A stretch of 62,324 nt of DNA from positions 52,552 to 114,875 of the forward strand of contig CAJOID010000036.1 of the NCBI GenBank assembly GCA_905234595.1, read 5' to 3'. Position numbers and translations under genes: made by a program. Under the pieces are notes generated by a model, which was not told the origin of the DNA, did no database searches, and saw only the letters and a program-made list of their open reading frames with translations. The stretch is from an uncultured Lachnospiraceae bacterium (lineage in GTDB: Bacteria > Bacillota > Clostridia > Lachnospirales > Lachnospiraceae). Shown here in pieces: positions 28,670-38,113 of the stretch (within the stretch, counting starts at the first letter, position 1; every line of letters starts with the position of its first letter).

Positions 28670-29473
28670 ATGGAAGAGTTACTGAAAATCAAAGGCCTTA
28701 AAGCCAAAGTAGAGGACACTGAGATCCTGAACGGGATCGATCTGGATATCGGAAGCGGAGAGGTGCATGTTATCATGGGGCCTAACGGTGCAGGTAAATC
28801 CACCCTCGGGTCATGTATCATAGGTGATCCGCGTTATGTCAAGACAGCAGGAAATATCCTGTTTAAAGGTGAAGACATAACCGATGCTCCTACCGATAAG
28901 ATAGCGAAGATGGGCATTTTCCTTTCTTTCCAGAATCCCATAGAAGTGCCCGGAATAACCCTCGCCAATTTTATACGTACGGCCCTGGAACTAAAGACCG
29001 GAGAGCGTATACGTATGTGGGATTTCCGCAAATCACTGGAAGCCACCATGAAACTACTTGGGATGGACACTTCATACGCAGACAGGGATCTGAATGTGGG
29101 GTTTTCGGGCGGAGAGAAGAAAAAGGCAGAGATCCTGCAACTTCTGATGCTCAAGCCTGATCTGGCCATACTCGATGAGACCGATTCCGGACTTGATGTC
29201 GATGCCGTACACATTGTCTCCAAAGGTGTGGAGGAGTACAAGAAGCAGGTGGGCGGAGCGCTGCTCATCATCACCCACAGCACCAGGATACTGGAGGCTC
29301 TGCACGTAGATAAGACACACGTGCTCGTGGATGGCCGGATAGTGGATCATGGAGATGCCGGGCTCGTAAATGAGATCAATGATAACGGCTTTGAGAGATT
29401 CATTAATTGTGAGAACTGTAAAAACGATGATTGCGAAGTCAAAAAGAAAATGAACGACGCAAATTCCAAGTGA
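28670..29473 (+). CDS. sufC: SufC, Fe-S assembly ABC-type ATPase
   Basis: This 267-residue soluble ABC ATPase energises the SufBCD scaffold on which iron-sulfur clusters are built. Walker A is GPNGAGKST, the signature is FSGGEKKKAEILQ, Walker B is LAILDETDSGLD with the SufC-specific GLDVDA, and the switch His is in ITHSTRIL. The C-terminus adds a Cys-bearing tail (NCENCKNDDCEVKKK), which is unusual and might touch metal. GAAAGGATAT precedes the ATG. sufB follows after 3 nt, so they are translationally coupled. Confidence 0.96.
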   Translation: MEELLKIKGLKAKVEDTEILNGIDLDIGSGEVHVIMGPNGAGKSTLGSCIIGDPRYVKTAGNILFKGEDITDAPTDKIAKMGIFLSFQNPIEVPGITLANFIRTALELKTGERIRMWDFRKSLEATMKLLGMDTSYADRDLNVGFSGGEKKKAEILQLLMLKPDLAILDETDSGLDVDAVHIVSKGVEEYKKQVGGALLIITHSTRILEALHVDKTHVLVDGRIVDHGDAGLVNEINDNGFERFINCENCKNDDCEVKKKMNDANSK

Positions 29474-29476
29474 CTT

Positions 29477-30892
29477 ATGAGTAATAAAGAAAAAACACAA
29501 GTAGAAGATATAGATCGCAGCCTCTATGATTTCAGATTCGAGGACGGCGACTCATATAAGGTAAGTGAAGGACTGACCGAGGATATAGTAATGCAGATAT
29601 CCGAGGAAAAGGGGGATCCGGACTGGATGAGAGAGTTCAGACTGAAGTCTCTGAAACTCTATGATCAGATACCGGTTCCCAAGTGGGGACCGTCGATAGA
29701 AGGACTCGATATGGATAATATCGTGACCTACGTCCGCCCCAATACGGAGCGTATGCATACCAGCTGGGAAGATGTACCTGATGATATCAAGACCACCTTT
29801 GACAGACTGGGTATACCGGAAGCGGAGCGTAAATCATTGGCAGGCGTGGGCGCGCAGTATGACTCCGAAGTCGTATACCACAATGTCAGGGAGGAAGTAG
29901 CCGCTCAGGGGGTTGTGTATACCGATATCGAAAGTGCCCTGCACGGAGAGTATGCGGATATGATACGCGAGCATTTCATGAAACTCGTTCCTCCTACGGA
30001 CCACAAGTTTGCAGCCCTTCATGGAGCGGTATGGAGCGGAGGGTCTTTCGTGTACGTGCCCAAGGGGGTTCATCTGGACATACCGCTTCAGTCATATTTC
30101 AGGCTCAATGCAAAAGGCGCGGGCCAGTTCGAACACACTCTGATCATAGTTGAGGAGGATGCCTATCTTCATTTCATAGAAGGATGTTCCGCTCCGAAAT
30201 ACAATGTGGCCAATCTTCACGCAGGCTGCGTGGAACTGTTCATCGGAGACCGGGCTACACTCAGATATTCGACCATCGAGAACTGGTCGAAGAATATGTA
30301 TAACTTAAATACCAAGCGGGCTTTAGTCGGCGAGGATGCTAAGATTGAATGGGTATCAGGATCCTTCGGTTCACACGTATCTTATCTGTATCCCATGAGT
30401 GTCCTGAACGGACGCGGTGCAAGGAGCGAATTTACCGGTGTGACTTTTGCGGGTGAAGGACAGGACCTGGATACAGGTACCAAGGTGGTCCATAATGCAC
30501 CGGATACATCATCGTATGTAAATACCAGATCCATCAGCAAGAGCGGAGGTATCAATACGTTCCGCAGTGCTGTAGTAATAGGCGCGAACGCACACGGGGC
30601 GAAGTCGGCCGTATCATGTGAATCTCTGATGGTAGATGATATCAGCAGATCCGATACGATACCGGCCATGGACGTGAGATGCGCGGATGCCGATGTCGGA
30701 CATGAAGCCAAGATAGGACGTATCAGTGACGATACCGTTTTCTATCTGATGAGCAGGGGACTGTCCGAGGAGGATGCAAAAGCGCTCATCGTCAGAGGCT
30801 TCGCCGATAATGTCAGCAAGGAGCTGCCGCTTGAATATGCGGTCGAGATGAATAATCTGATCAGTCTTGAAATGAAGGGAAGTATAGGTTAA
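29477..30892 (+). CDS. sufB: SufB, Fe-S cluster scaffold protein
   Basis: This 471-residue protein is the main scaffold of the SUF machine. Typical features are the N-terminal KGDPDWMREFRLKSLK, GVGAQYDSEVVYHN, HAAVWSGGSFVYVPKGV-like text (here HGAVWSGGSFVYVPKGV), IEGCSAPKY and the core TRSISKSGGINTFRS. The beta-helix core ends with CADADVGHEAKIGRISDDTVFYLMSRGLSE. The protein forms a complex with SufC and SufD and receives sulfur from SufS/SufU. It starts 3 nt after sufC and its stop overlaps the sufD ATG by one base. Confidence 0.97.
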   Translation: MSNKEKTQVEDIDRSLYDFRFEDGDSYKVSEGLTEDIVMQISEEKGDPDWMREFRLKSLKLYDQIPVPKWGPSIEGLDMDNIVTYVRPNTERMHTSWEDVPDDIKTTFDRLGIPEAERKSLAGVGAQYDSEVVYHNVREEVAAQGVVYTDIESALHGEYADMIREHFMKLVPPTDHKFAALHGAVWSGGSFVYVPKGVHLDIPLQSYFRLNAKGAGQFEHTLIIVEEDAYLHFIEGCSAPKYNVANLHAGCVELFIGDRATLRYSTIENWSKNMYNLNTKRALVGEDAKIEWVSGSFGSHVSYLYPMSVLNGRGARSEFTGVTFAGEGQDLDTGTKVVHNAPDTSSYVNTRSISKSGGINTFRSAVVIGANAHGAKSAVSCESLMVDDISRSDTIPAMDVRCADADVGHEAKIGRISDDTVFYLMSRGLSEEDAKALIVRGFADNVSKELPLEYAVEMNNLISLEMKGSIG

Positions 30893-31851
30893 TGTTAAGC
30901 AATGATCATCTGCCGGCCCGTACATGGGAATGGCTGAAGGTAAATGATATAGATCTGAAAGAGGCAAACGGACTGATCGGCAGTGCACCGGTAAATGAAC
31001 ACGTTATCGCGTCCGGACAAACCGGTAAAACTCCGATGTATCTGGACTGTAAAGTCGGTGATGCGGGCAGACAAGCCAGTTTACATAACTTTGAAATCGG
31101 AGCCGGTTCCGTCTGCACGGTCATTCAGTTCATCACTTCCGGCAATGGAGATATCTCCTCCGGTGAACACGTTCTTCAGAACCGGTATCACATATCCGAC
31201 GGTGCTGAATTCACTTTGATCCAGATACAGAATCTGAATGATGGATGGAGGCTGTATAATGACTGCAGCGGTATATGTGATGAGGGTGCCACGTTCCGCC
31301 GTATTCAGATAGTGCTGGGTGGCGGATATACATATATGGGTGAATTCTGTGATCTTGCAGGTGAAAAGAGCAGATTTATCTGTGATATAGGTTATAATAT
31401 AGGCGGAACACATAATCTTGACATGAATTATGTTGCTGACCATCACGGAAGGAACAGCAGCAGTGACATACATGTATCGGGAGTCATGTCCGACCGGGCC
31501 TGCAAAGTGTTCAGAGGAACAATCGATTTCCACAGAGGATGCGCAGGAGCAAAGGGAGCGGAGATAGAGGAAGTCCTGTTGCTCGATGATACTATCGAAA
31601 ACAAGACAGTCCCGCTGATACTGTGCGATGAAGAAGATGTGGAAGGCAACCACGGTGCTACGATCGGCCGTCTCGATGAGAATCTGATCTTCTATATGAA
31701 GTCCAGAGGTATCGACGAAGATGAGATATATTCCATGATGGCACATGCCAGAATAGATGCGGTAGCTTCTCTGATACCCGACATGTCGGTACGCGACCGT
31801 GTATATGAGATGATCAGCGGTCCCATAGAGAGAGATTGTTTGAAAAAATGA
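30892..31851 (+). CDS. sufD: SufD, Fe-S scaffold partner
   Basis: This 319-residue protein is a SufB paralogue forming the other half of the SufBCD scaffold. The N-terminal half is shorter and divergent, as in clostridial SufD. The C-terminal beta-helix has DMNYVADHHGRNSSSDIHVSG, FRGTIDFHRGCAGAKG and EVEGNHGATIGRLDENLIFYMKSRGID-type text (here DVEGNHGATIGRLDENLIFY), including the conserved His of the cluster site. It overlaps sufB by one base and sufS by four (ATGA), giving tight coupling of the whole set. Confidence 0.95.
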   Translation: MLSNDHLPARTWEWLKVNDIDLKEANGLIGSAPVNEHVIASGQTGKTPMYLDCKVGDAGRQASLHNFEIGAGSVCTVIQFITSGNGDISSGEHVLQNRYHISDGAEFTLIQIQNLNDGWRLYNDCSGICDEGATFRRIQIVLGGGYTYMGEFCDLAGEKSRFICDIGYNIGGTHNLDMNYVADHHGRNSSSDIHVSGVMSDRACKVFRGTIDFHRGCAGAKGAEIEEVLLLDDTIENKTVPLILCDEEDVEGNHGATIGRLDENLIFYMKSRGIDEDEIYSMMAHARIDAVASLIPDMSVRDRVYEMISGPIERDCLKK

Positions 31852-33062
31852 CACCAGCCGATATCAGCATCCGGGAGGAATTCCCGCTCATTAATAACAA
31901 TACGGTTGCATATCTGGATAATGCTGCGACCACGCAGAAACCGAAATGCGTACTGGATGCGGTTGAGAAATATTATGTCAACCAAAATGCGAACCCGATG
32001 AGAGGGTTGTATGACCTGAGCCTGCAGGCTACGCAGGCATACGAAGATGCCAGAGCTGCCGCAGCGGAGCTGATCGGTGCATCTTCGGAAGAAATTGTTT
32101 TTACCAGAAATGCTACGGAGAGTCTGAACCTTATCGCCTACAGCTATGGTTTACATAACATCAAAGCCGGCGATGAGATCATAGTCAGTGTCGTAGAGCA
32201 TCACAGCAACTTTCTGCCATGGAAAAATGTGGCAGATCACACGGGCGCCAGGATAGTATACTGGGATTGTGAAGCCGATGGCTATCTGGATCCGGATACT
32301 CTGACCGGACTTATCAGCGAACGCACGAAGCTGGTAGCGGTCACGCATGTATCGAATGTCCTGGGGCGGGTTAACGACATACAAAGAGTCGCCCATATCG
32401 CGCATTCATACGGGGCGCTTATCGTATGTGACGGTTCACAGTCGGTTCCTCATATGAAGACCGACGTTCATGATCTGGACGTTGATTTCTTTGTTTTCTC
32501 CGGACACAAAATGTATGCACCTATGGGGATAGGAGTACTGTACGGACGCAGGGAACTGCTTGATGCCATGCCTCCGTTCCTCTATGGCGGAGAGATGATA
32601 GAAACGGTGACCAAGGATCGCGTGACATATGCCGAAGTCCCTCACAAGTTTGAAGCCGGAACCGTTAATGCCGGCGGTGCCGTGGGACTGCATGCTGCCA
32701 TAGGATTCATGAACAGATACGGCTACGAACTGATCGAGTCCAGAGAGAGAGAACTGACCAGGCATGCTTTTGAAGAGATGAGCGCCATGCCGTACATTAC
32801 TATCCTGGGCTCCGAGCGCTGGGAGGAACATGGCGGTATCATCGCGTTTAAGGTTGATGGAGTACATCCGCATGATGTGGCGGCGATCTTCAGTGATGCG
32901 GATATAGCGGTCAGAGCCGGGCATCACTGTGCACAGCCGCTGCATAAGCATCTGGGAGTAATGTCCAGCACACGTGTGAGCATGGCTTTCTACAATACGA
33001 TGGAGGAAGTCGACAGATTCCTTGATGTGTTGAGCGGCATCCGCGCAAAGATGGGGTATTGA
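31848..33062 (+). CDS. sufS: SufS, cysteine desulfurase
   Basis: This 404-residue PLP enzyme removes sulfur from cysteine for Fe-S assembly. The PLP Lys is K221 in FSGHKMYAPMG and the catalytic Cys is C361 in RAGHHCAQPLH, both of the group II (SufS) type. DNAATTQKP at the N-terminus and VEHHSNFLPW are also characteristic. I chose ATG 31848, which overlaps the sufD stop as ATGA, over a TTG at 31836. SufS of this kind needs SufU as sulfur acceptor; sufU is unusually separated by 5.3 kb of other genes. Confidence 0.96.
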   Translation: MTPADISIREEFPLINNNTVAYLDNAATTQKPKCVLDAVEKYYVNQNANPMRGLYDLSLQATQAYEDARAAAAELIGASSEEIVFTRNATESLNLIAYSYGLHNIKAGDEIIVSVVEHHSNFLPWKNVADHTGARIVYWDCEADGYLDPDTLTGLISERTKLVAVTHVSNVLGRVNDIQRVAHIAHSYGALIVCDGSQSVPHMKTDVHDLDVDFFVFSGHKMYAPMGIGVLYGRRELLDAMPPFLYGGEMIETVTKDRVTYAEVPHKFEAGTVNAGGAVGLHAAIGFMNRYGYELIESRERELTRHAFEEMSAMPYITILGSERWEEHGGIIAFKVDGVHPHDVAAIFSDADIAVRAGHHCAQPLHKHLGVMSSTRVSMAFYNTMEEVDRFLDVLSGIRAKMGY

Positions 33063-33067
33063 GTTAT

Positions 33068-34552
33068 ATGGATGAAAGAAATGCTGCCGGCGATACGGCC
33101 GATGGTCTGAGTGCCAGGCAAAAAGGGGATATATACTGGAAAAAACTGAAGTATTTTCTTCAGGCGGTTAAAGACAAGAATATATCAGATGACGGTGAGC
33201 GCAAAGGCAGATATCTGGCTCAGAAACTTATCGCCAGAAGAAACGCCGAAAACATGGAGGAGACCGGAGAATTCATTGATGGCAATGAGTTCAAACTTCG
33301 TCCGCCCACTTCCACCGGCGAACAGGTCCATGAAGATAATCTATGGAAGACCATATGCAACCTGAACTATTTCCGTGATATATTACAGAAGAACGCCGGT
33401 AATACCGCTGACGGAACTGATGCCATCGTGCTGAAGCGTCTGAATTCCCTCCAGAAGGTTATCGCTGAGACGGTTGAAACAACGTTTCGGGCATACGGAC
33501 TGAACTATCTCACGGGAGCAGTCGTAAGCGATGCGGATATAAAAAAGGCTAAAGAAGGCCAGCCGGTACTGATCAAAAAGTATGAAGCTGCCGTAAAGCA
33601 GTTCAAAAGCAAAGTGGCCCTCTCTGTGGCAGACAGCCTGAGAGACATACTGTCTCCTGAATCGGTGCAGCCGGACACGAGTGCGATAACAGACCTTATC
33701 AAAGAATACCCGGACAGTTATTTCACATACAAAGGAACTGTCGACACTGCGCTGAAAGAACTCGAGACCATCCTGAAAAAGCGGAGCAGGGCGGAGGCCG
33801 AACTGGAATCCTTAAAAAAGTATGCCGAAGAGAAAGGCTCTGATTCAGCTCCCGTAAGTTTTATGGACTATTCCGAGTTTATCAGCGTGTACGAGGAATG
33901 CATGGAAGAGTTTTTCATCTCCATGGATTGGGCCGCGGAAGGATGTGAGGCATGTATCCGATCGCTTCTGACCGGTACTGCTCCCGATCCCTTTATGTCC
34001 AATTACATCCATTCGCGTTGGAAAGTGGAGACAGAAACCTATCCCGGTGATACATTCGTATCTTCGCTGCCGGGATACAGACAGCCCGAATATGATAAAG
34101 AAAACCCTGCTCTGTATAAATATGAGACGATAGAGGATGTAAAACAGGGTATAGCGGAACTTAAAAAATACAGGGAAGAGCATTCGAGGCAGTTCAGGTT
34201 CCAGCTGATATCGGACATACTGTTCGATACAGATGATATACCGGAGATCGCAGGCAGATCCAAAGCTATCAGAAATGTTCTCTACGGATGGGCGGAAAAC
34301 GGATATCCCGGTACTGTTTCGGAATCGGATAAGGAAGAGCTGAAAGAAATGTGGGTTCAGGCGGAAACGACCGGAAGAGTAGCGGAAATGGTACTTGAAT
34401 ACCATAGAAACAGCGGGCGAAGGTCGATGAAAGATCTGATCGATGCGTATCTGTATGACACACAGGATATGGATTACAGACTTCAGGAAAAGAACGCCAG
34501 ATCGTGTCTTGAGAAATGGCTATCCGAACGTGACAGCCGTCTGATGTCATAA
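33068..34552 (+). CDS. Uncharacterised 494-residue protein in the suf operon
   Basis: I do not recognise this protein. It is soluble, with no signal peptide or transmembrane segment, rich in charged helices, with a likely coiled coil at about residues 215-260 (ALKELETILKKRSRAEAELESLKKYA split over two heptad runs). A few aromatic-rich patches appear (YSEFISVYEECMEEFFISMDW, shown here in part; C-terminal NSGRRSMKDLIDAYLYDTQDMDY). ATG 33068 begins 5 nt after sufS, with GGGG at 33053-33056 as a weak ribosome site; a TTG at 33059 overlapping sufS is an alternative. It is followed by two GNAT-like genes and an ADP-ribosyltransferase gene, all on the suf strand with 15-36 nt gaps. It may be a structural or scaffold partner of those enzymes; that is only inference. 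Confidence 0.7.
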   Translation: MDERNAAGDTADGLSARQKGDIYWKKLKYFLQAVKDKNISDDGERKGRYLAQKLIARRNAENMEETGEFIDGNEFKLRPPTSTGEQVHEDNLWKTICNLNYFRDILQKNAGNTADGTDAIVLKRLNSLQKVIAETVETTFRAYGLNYLTGAVVSDADIKKAKEGQPVLIKKYEAAVKQFKSKVALSVADSLRDILSPESVQPDTSAITDLIKEYPDSYFTYKGTVDTALKELETILKKRSRAEAELESLKKYAEEKGSDSAPVSFMDYSEFISVYEECMEEFFISMDWAAEGCEACIRSLLTGTAPDPFMSNYIHSRWKVETETYPGDTFVSSLPGYRQPEYDKENPALYKYETIEDVKQGIAELKKYREEHSRQFRFQLISDILFDTDDIPEIAGRSKAIRNVLYGWAENGYPGTVSESDKEELKEMWVQAETTGRVAEMVLEYHRNSGRRSMKDLIDAYLYDTQDMDYRLQEKNARSCLEKWLSERDSRLMS

Positions 34553-34566
34553 GGGGGGCCGGGATC

Positions 34567-35463
34567 ATGTATACAGATCGATATATACAGCCGCGTAAGC
34601 TGAGTGAATACGAGAAATACATTCCTGCGAACTATCATGAGCAGATCCTGAACGGAGAGTTATCCGCCATAGCAACTTATGACGGGGATAATGATGACGC
34701 CGGACTGGTAGCCATAATGGTGTCTGCAACTCATCAGGGATGGTTCGAGATAGTATGGGTCCACCTGAGCAGGGAATACCGGTTCGAAGTCATGGCTGCC
34801 GATTATCTTCGTTACTCTCTCAGGCAGGTGCGCAGAACGCATATGTTTACAGGTGCTTTCTGTGAGGTGCAGGCAGAGGAAGATCGGGCTCTGCACAGAG
34901 ATGTCATGACTTTGGCGGGTATGGAACTCGTTTATGAAAAGAACAATATATACGAGATAAGGATGTCGCAGATCCGGCACAAGAATACTCTGTTACGTGC
35001 TGCAGAAACGACAAAATGCATCCCGCTTGGATCGGCTGATAAATTTGTCCTGGAGTATATAGAGGAACAGATTGCAGCTGATCCGAGACCGATACCTTTT
35101 CCCACGGATGTGGACTGGGACAGCTATGATGCGGACATAAGTCAGATATGTGTGATCGATGATGAGCCGGCAGGGCTGCTGCTGTTCTCACACGCCGAAG
35201 AATATCTGGTGCTGGAACTAGCCTACAGTACATCCGAAAGATCCCTGCCGGCAATGATAGGTTCGGCGATCAAGTATGCCGAACTGAAATATCAGCCCGA
35301 TCAGAAGATACTGATACCTATAGTGGGAACCGGTGTCGCTGATATCCTTAACCGTATGGTGCCTGATGTGGTCAGAGGAAATACGCTGCAGGCAGTCATA
35401 TGGTTTGATGACCCGGCGGAGAGGCCTGATGCGCAGGAAATTCTGAATCAGATGATCGTGTGA
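34567..35463 (+). CDS. Bilobed GNAT-like protein without a clear acetyl-CoA loop
   Basis: This 298-residue protein looks like two GNAT folds in tandem. In the first half GLVAIMV is followed by WFEIVWVHLSREYRFEVMAADYL, matching GNAT strand 4 and helix 3, but the usual Q/RxxGxG/A pyrophosphate loop is absent. The second half repeats the pattern (AGLLLFSHAEEYLVLELAYST). AAGGGGGG lies just ahead of ATG 34567. The next gene encodes a protein of the same layout with an intact loop, so the pair probably arose by duplication; this one may be a regulatory or degenerate partner. The target is unknown. Confidence 0.6.
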   Translation: MYTDRYIQPRKLSEYEKYIPANYHEQILNGELSAIATYDGDNDDAGLVAIMVSATHQGWFEIVWVHLSREYRFEVMAADYLRYSLRQVRRTHMFTGAFCEVQAEEDRALHRDVMTLAGMELVYEKNNIYEIRMSQIRHKNTLLRAAETTKCIPLGSADKFVLEYIEEQIAADPRPIPFPTDVDWDSYDADISQICVIDDEPAGLLLFSHAEEYLVLELAYSTSERSLPAMIGSAIKYAELKYQPDQKILIPIVGTGVADILNRMVPDVVRGNTLQAVIWFDDPAERPDAQEILNQMIV

Positions 35464-35484
35464 TGTCAGAATGGAGGTTATTGT

Positions 35485-36354
35485 ATGAGGGGTGACGATA
35501 AATACCGGATATTCGGACTTAGTCAAAGAGATAAGGAATACTTCAGTCATCTGATACCTGATGATGAATACATATCCCGGGACGGATTCTTTATGCTGGG
35601 GGCTGTGGATGATGAGTTTGAACCATGTGGTGTCCTCGTGTACGAATTCAGTGATGGCGCATACTTCGTACATTATATCTATGTGGATCCTGACCACAGG
35701 AGATGCGGCGTAGGTACCTTGTTGCTGCAGAAGATGCTGTGGTCATTCTATCAGATGAAACAGGTTCATCCATGCTTCATAGAGTATACGGATGATGATG
35801 AAAACATCGGAAGCTTTATGGAAGCACAAACCAATTTCATGATCAGCGTATCCGGCATATCGTGGGTCATATCTCCCGATCAGAGACGTCAGATGAACGA
35901 TTACGGAAAACTCACCGGTATGGACACCGAAGCGGTTCCTTTCTTTTCACTCGGTGAAGCGGACAGAAAGAAGTTTCTGGACAGTCAGCAGGCTTCCGGA
36001 TTCCGTTTCCTTGACAGCGATCTGTCAGAGCAGGCATCATTCGATAAGGAACTGTGCTTTGTGATCAAAAAGGATGACAGTTTCCGTGCGGCTATCTTTT
36101 CCGGAAGGAATGAGTCCGGTAATATCGAGCTCTCATATCTGTATGCCGAGAAAATGAATCCGCTGTCCATCAGGGGAGTCCTGGCGGCATTTCTTCAGGC
36201 TATAGAGGATAAGTATCCGGACGATACTATCGAAATGACAACTGTGAACGGTGCATCCGGGCGGCTTGTAAGCGGCCTTCTGGATCCTGCCGGGCTGGAT
36301 CAGAGTGAGATCAAAAGTGCCGAGTGGGATTATTCGCTTGAATATACCAAATAG
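35485..36354 (+). CDS. GNAT family N-acetyltransferase, bilobed
   Basis: This 289-residue protein has a GNAT domain in its first half. CGVLVYEF is strand 2, and FVHYIYVDPDHRRCGVGTLLLQKML is strand 4 with the acetyl-CoA loop RRCGVG (near residue 75). The second half is a divergent GNAT-like lobe (RAAIFSGR...IELSYLYAEK). It should transfer an acetyl or acyl group to an unknown acceptor. ATG 35485 follows GGAGG. It lies between its paralogue and the ADP-ribosyltransferase gene, so acetylation of that enzyme, its target or a small product is possible but unproven. Confidence 0.75.
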   Translation: MRGDDKYRIFGLSQRDKEYFSHLIPDDEYISRDGFFMLGAVDDEFEPCGVLVYEFSDGAYFVHYIYVDPDHRRCGVGTLLLQKMLWSFYQMKQVHPCFIEYTDDDENIGSFMEAQTNFMISVSGISWVISPDQRRQMNDYGKLTGMDTEAVPFFSLGEADRKKFLDSQQASGFRFLDSDLSEQASFDKELCFVIKKDDSFRAAIFSGRNESGNIELSYLYAEKMNPLSIRGVLAAFLQAIEDKYPDDTIEMTTVNGASGRLVSGLLDPAGLDQSEIKSAEWDYSLEYTK

Positions 36355-36389
36355 TATCTGCAGCATATAGTCTTTTGGAGGATGGGCAT

Positions 36390-38075
36390 ATGGACACAGA
36401 ATATAGTTTTTTACATCGTAAAATAGAAAAAACCGAAAAGATCGAGAAGAATGTGACAGCCCCGGTTCAACATGAAGTTGAAATGGTCGGGGTAAACTCC
36501 TCGGATGTAAAGAGAGCACAGAGGGGTACATCCGGACCTGTATTCAGTGAAAGCGATATGAAAAGCATAATTTCGGATGCTGACAGTACGTTTAATGATT
36601 TCTGGACCGCTCAGTCGGAGGGGTATATCGATTCGTTGCATGCCAATGCACGTGCAAGGGATGTAAAGGCGAAGCTAGGCTTTAAAGACGACCAGGATAG
36701 AGCGGGATTGCAGGAGACGAGTAAAAAGATGTCGGAAGCATCCCGGAAAAACTTTGCACGGACTGGTAAATCCCGTAAGAATCATATGTCAGAAGCGTCT
36801 CAGGCATATGCGAAGGCTGCCGATAAGCAGCAGAAAATGGTTCAGTCGAGATCGGAGGGAGATCTTCTGTCTGCAGTCAACCATGCTGAAGAGGGGATTT
36901 CTTTAATGACTGTAGCCGGTCAGGAGGAGGCAAAGGCCACAGGAAAAAGAGATGTATCTGAAGCAAGAAAGAAGTTGGCACTGGCTTTAAAAGAAGCTAA
37001 AATGCGTCTGAATCTGTATGAAGAAGCATTGAAAGATAAATCTTTGACCGATAAGCAACGAAATGAACTTGAGAAGAGACTACAACTGGCTGCAAAATCA
37101 TACAGTAAGTATTTATCACAGATTTCTGTCGCGGAGGATAGTGAAAAAAGACAGTTGGCTCAGGCGGTATATGGAGATTACGAAGACATATCCGAAGATA
37201 GTGTCTTTGAGATGGCCATGGGCAACCGTTTTAATACTGATGAAACACTGAGAAGCAGGATATGGGGCCGGTATAAAACACATCATTATAACGATTCCGG
37301 CAGAAAATTCGGATATATCCGTACATGGACATGTAAGGCCGTTAACGGGTTCTTACGTGTTAAGGATAAACTCAGAAAAGCCGGTGTTGACCCAAGCACT
37401 ACGGATGACGAGTTTAGGAAGCTTCAGTATGAATTTGAAGAGGCACGACAGGCATTAAGACCTGAGGCGGAGGCTTATGTCAGAAGAAAGATAATGAGAC
37501 ATGCAAGCCAGGAGGAAGTCAGTAAGTACTCCGCTGAATTGCTGGAGAGGGTTCAGGGGACGATTTCAGATCTGGATGAGGCTACAACACTGAATGTTAT
37601 CCAGAAGAAATGCAAGGTATATCGTATGATCGATAAGGCATTTCTGTCATGGGGGCTTGGAATACCTGATTTCGATAAGCTTTCTCCGGAGGAGGCAGTA
37701 AGAGAGATCAATCTACGTCATGGTAAGACCCTTGAGGATTCCGGATTTATGAGTACGGCTTATTGCATGAGCAGATATTTCCAAACACAGCCGATCATGC
37801 TAACGCTTCTCACTCCCGCGGGGAAGAAATGCTACGCTACCGCGAATTTTTTGGAAGCTGAGATCGTATTCGGCAGGAATACCCGCTATACCGTGATAGG
37901 AGCTATCAATCGTGCCGGTAATGCAAAAAAAATGAAAGTATCCGGCGACATCCCTGACGGAGCTAAGAGTGCGGATGAGATCAGGACCAATGAAACGACA
38001 GATTTCACCGGCATAGAGATAATATGTAAGGTTCAGCTTGATGCCGAAGAACAAAAGGCAGCATCAGCTGGATAA
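36390..38075 (+). CDS. Predicted mono-ADP-ribosyltransferase (ART, R-S-E class) with helical N-terminus
   Basis: This 561-residue protein has a long N-terminal helical region rich in Lys, Glu and Ala (about 60-270), probably coiled coil, and a C-terminal domain of the ADP-ribosyltransferase exoenzyme type. The catalytic pattern is R412 in KVYRMI, S455-T456 in SGFMSTA, and E489/E491 in LEAEIVFGRNTRYTV, an ExE motif. Such enzymes transfer ADP-ribose from NAD to a protein side chain; ExE often goes with arginine as acceptor. There is no signal peptide or transmembrane helix. ATG 36390 follows GGAGG (36377-36381). The middle of the gene uses more TTG, CGA and A-rich codons than its suf neighbours, hinting at separate ancestry. 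It sits between sufS and sufU, which I have not seen described. Confidence 0.72.
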   Translation: MDTEYSFLHRKIEKTEKIEKNVTAPVQHEVEMVGVNSSDVKRAQRGTSGPVFSESDMKSIISDADSTFNDFWTAQSEGYIDSLHANARARDVKAKLGFKDDQDRAGLQETSKKMSEASRKNFARTGKSRKNHMSEASQAYAKAADKQQKMVQSRSEGDLLSAVNHAEEGISLMTVAGQEEAKATGKRDVSEARKKLALALKEAKMRLNLYEEALKDKSLTDKQRNELEKRLQLAAKSYSKYLSQISVAEDSEKRQLAQAVYGDYEDISEDSVFEMAMGNRFNTDETLRSRIWGRYKTHHYNDSGRKFGYIRTWTCKAVNGFLRVKDKLRKAGVDPSTTDDEFRKLQYEFEEARQALRPEAEAYVRRKIMRHASQEEVSKYSAELLERVQGTISDLDEATTLNVIQKKCKVYRMIDKAFLSWGLGIPDFDKLSPEEAVREINLRHGKTLEDSGFMSTAYCMSRYFQTQPIMLTLLTPAGKKCYATANFLEAEIVFGRNTRYTVIGAINRAGNAKKMKVSGDIPDGAKSADEIRTNETTDFTGIEIICKVQLDAEEQKAASAG

Positions 38076-38113
38076 CAGTTATGCAGATCATTTAATAAGT
38101 CCGGAGGTAGAGT

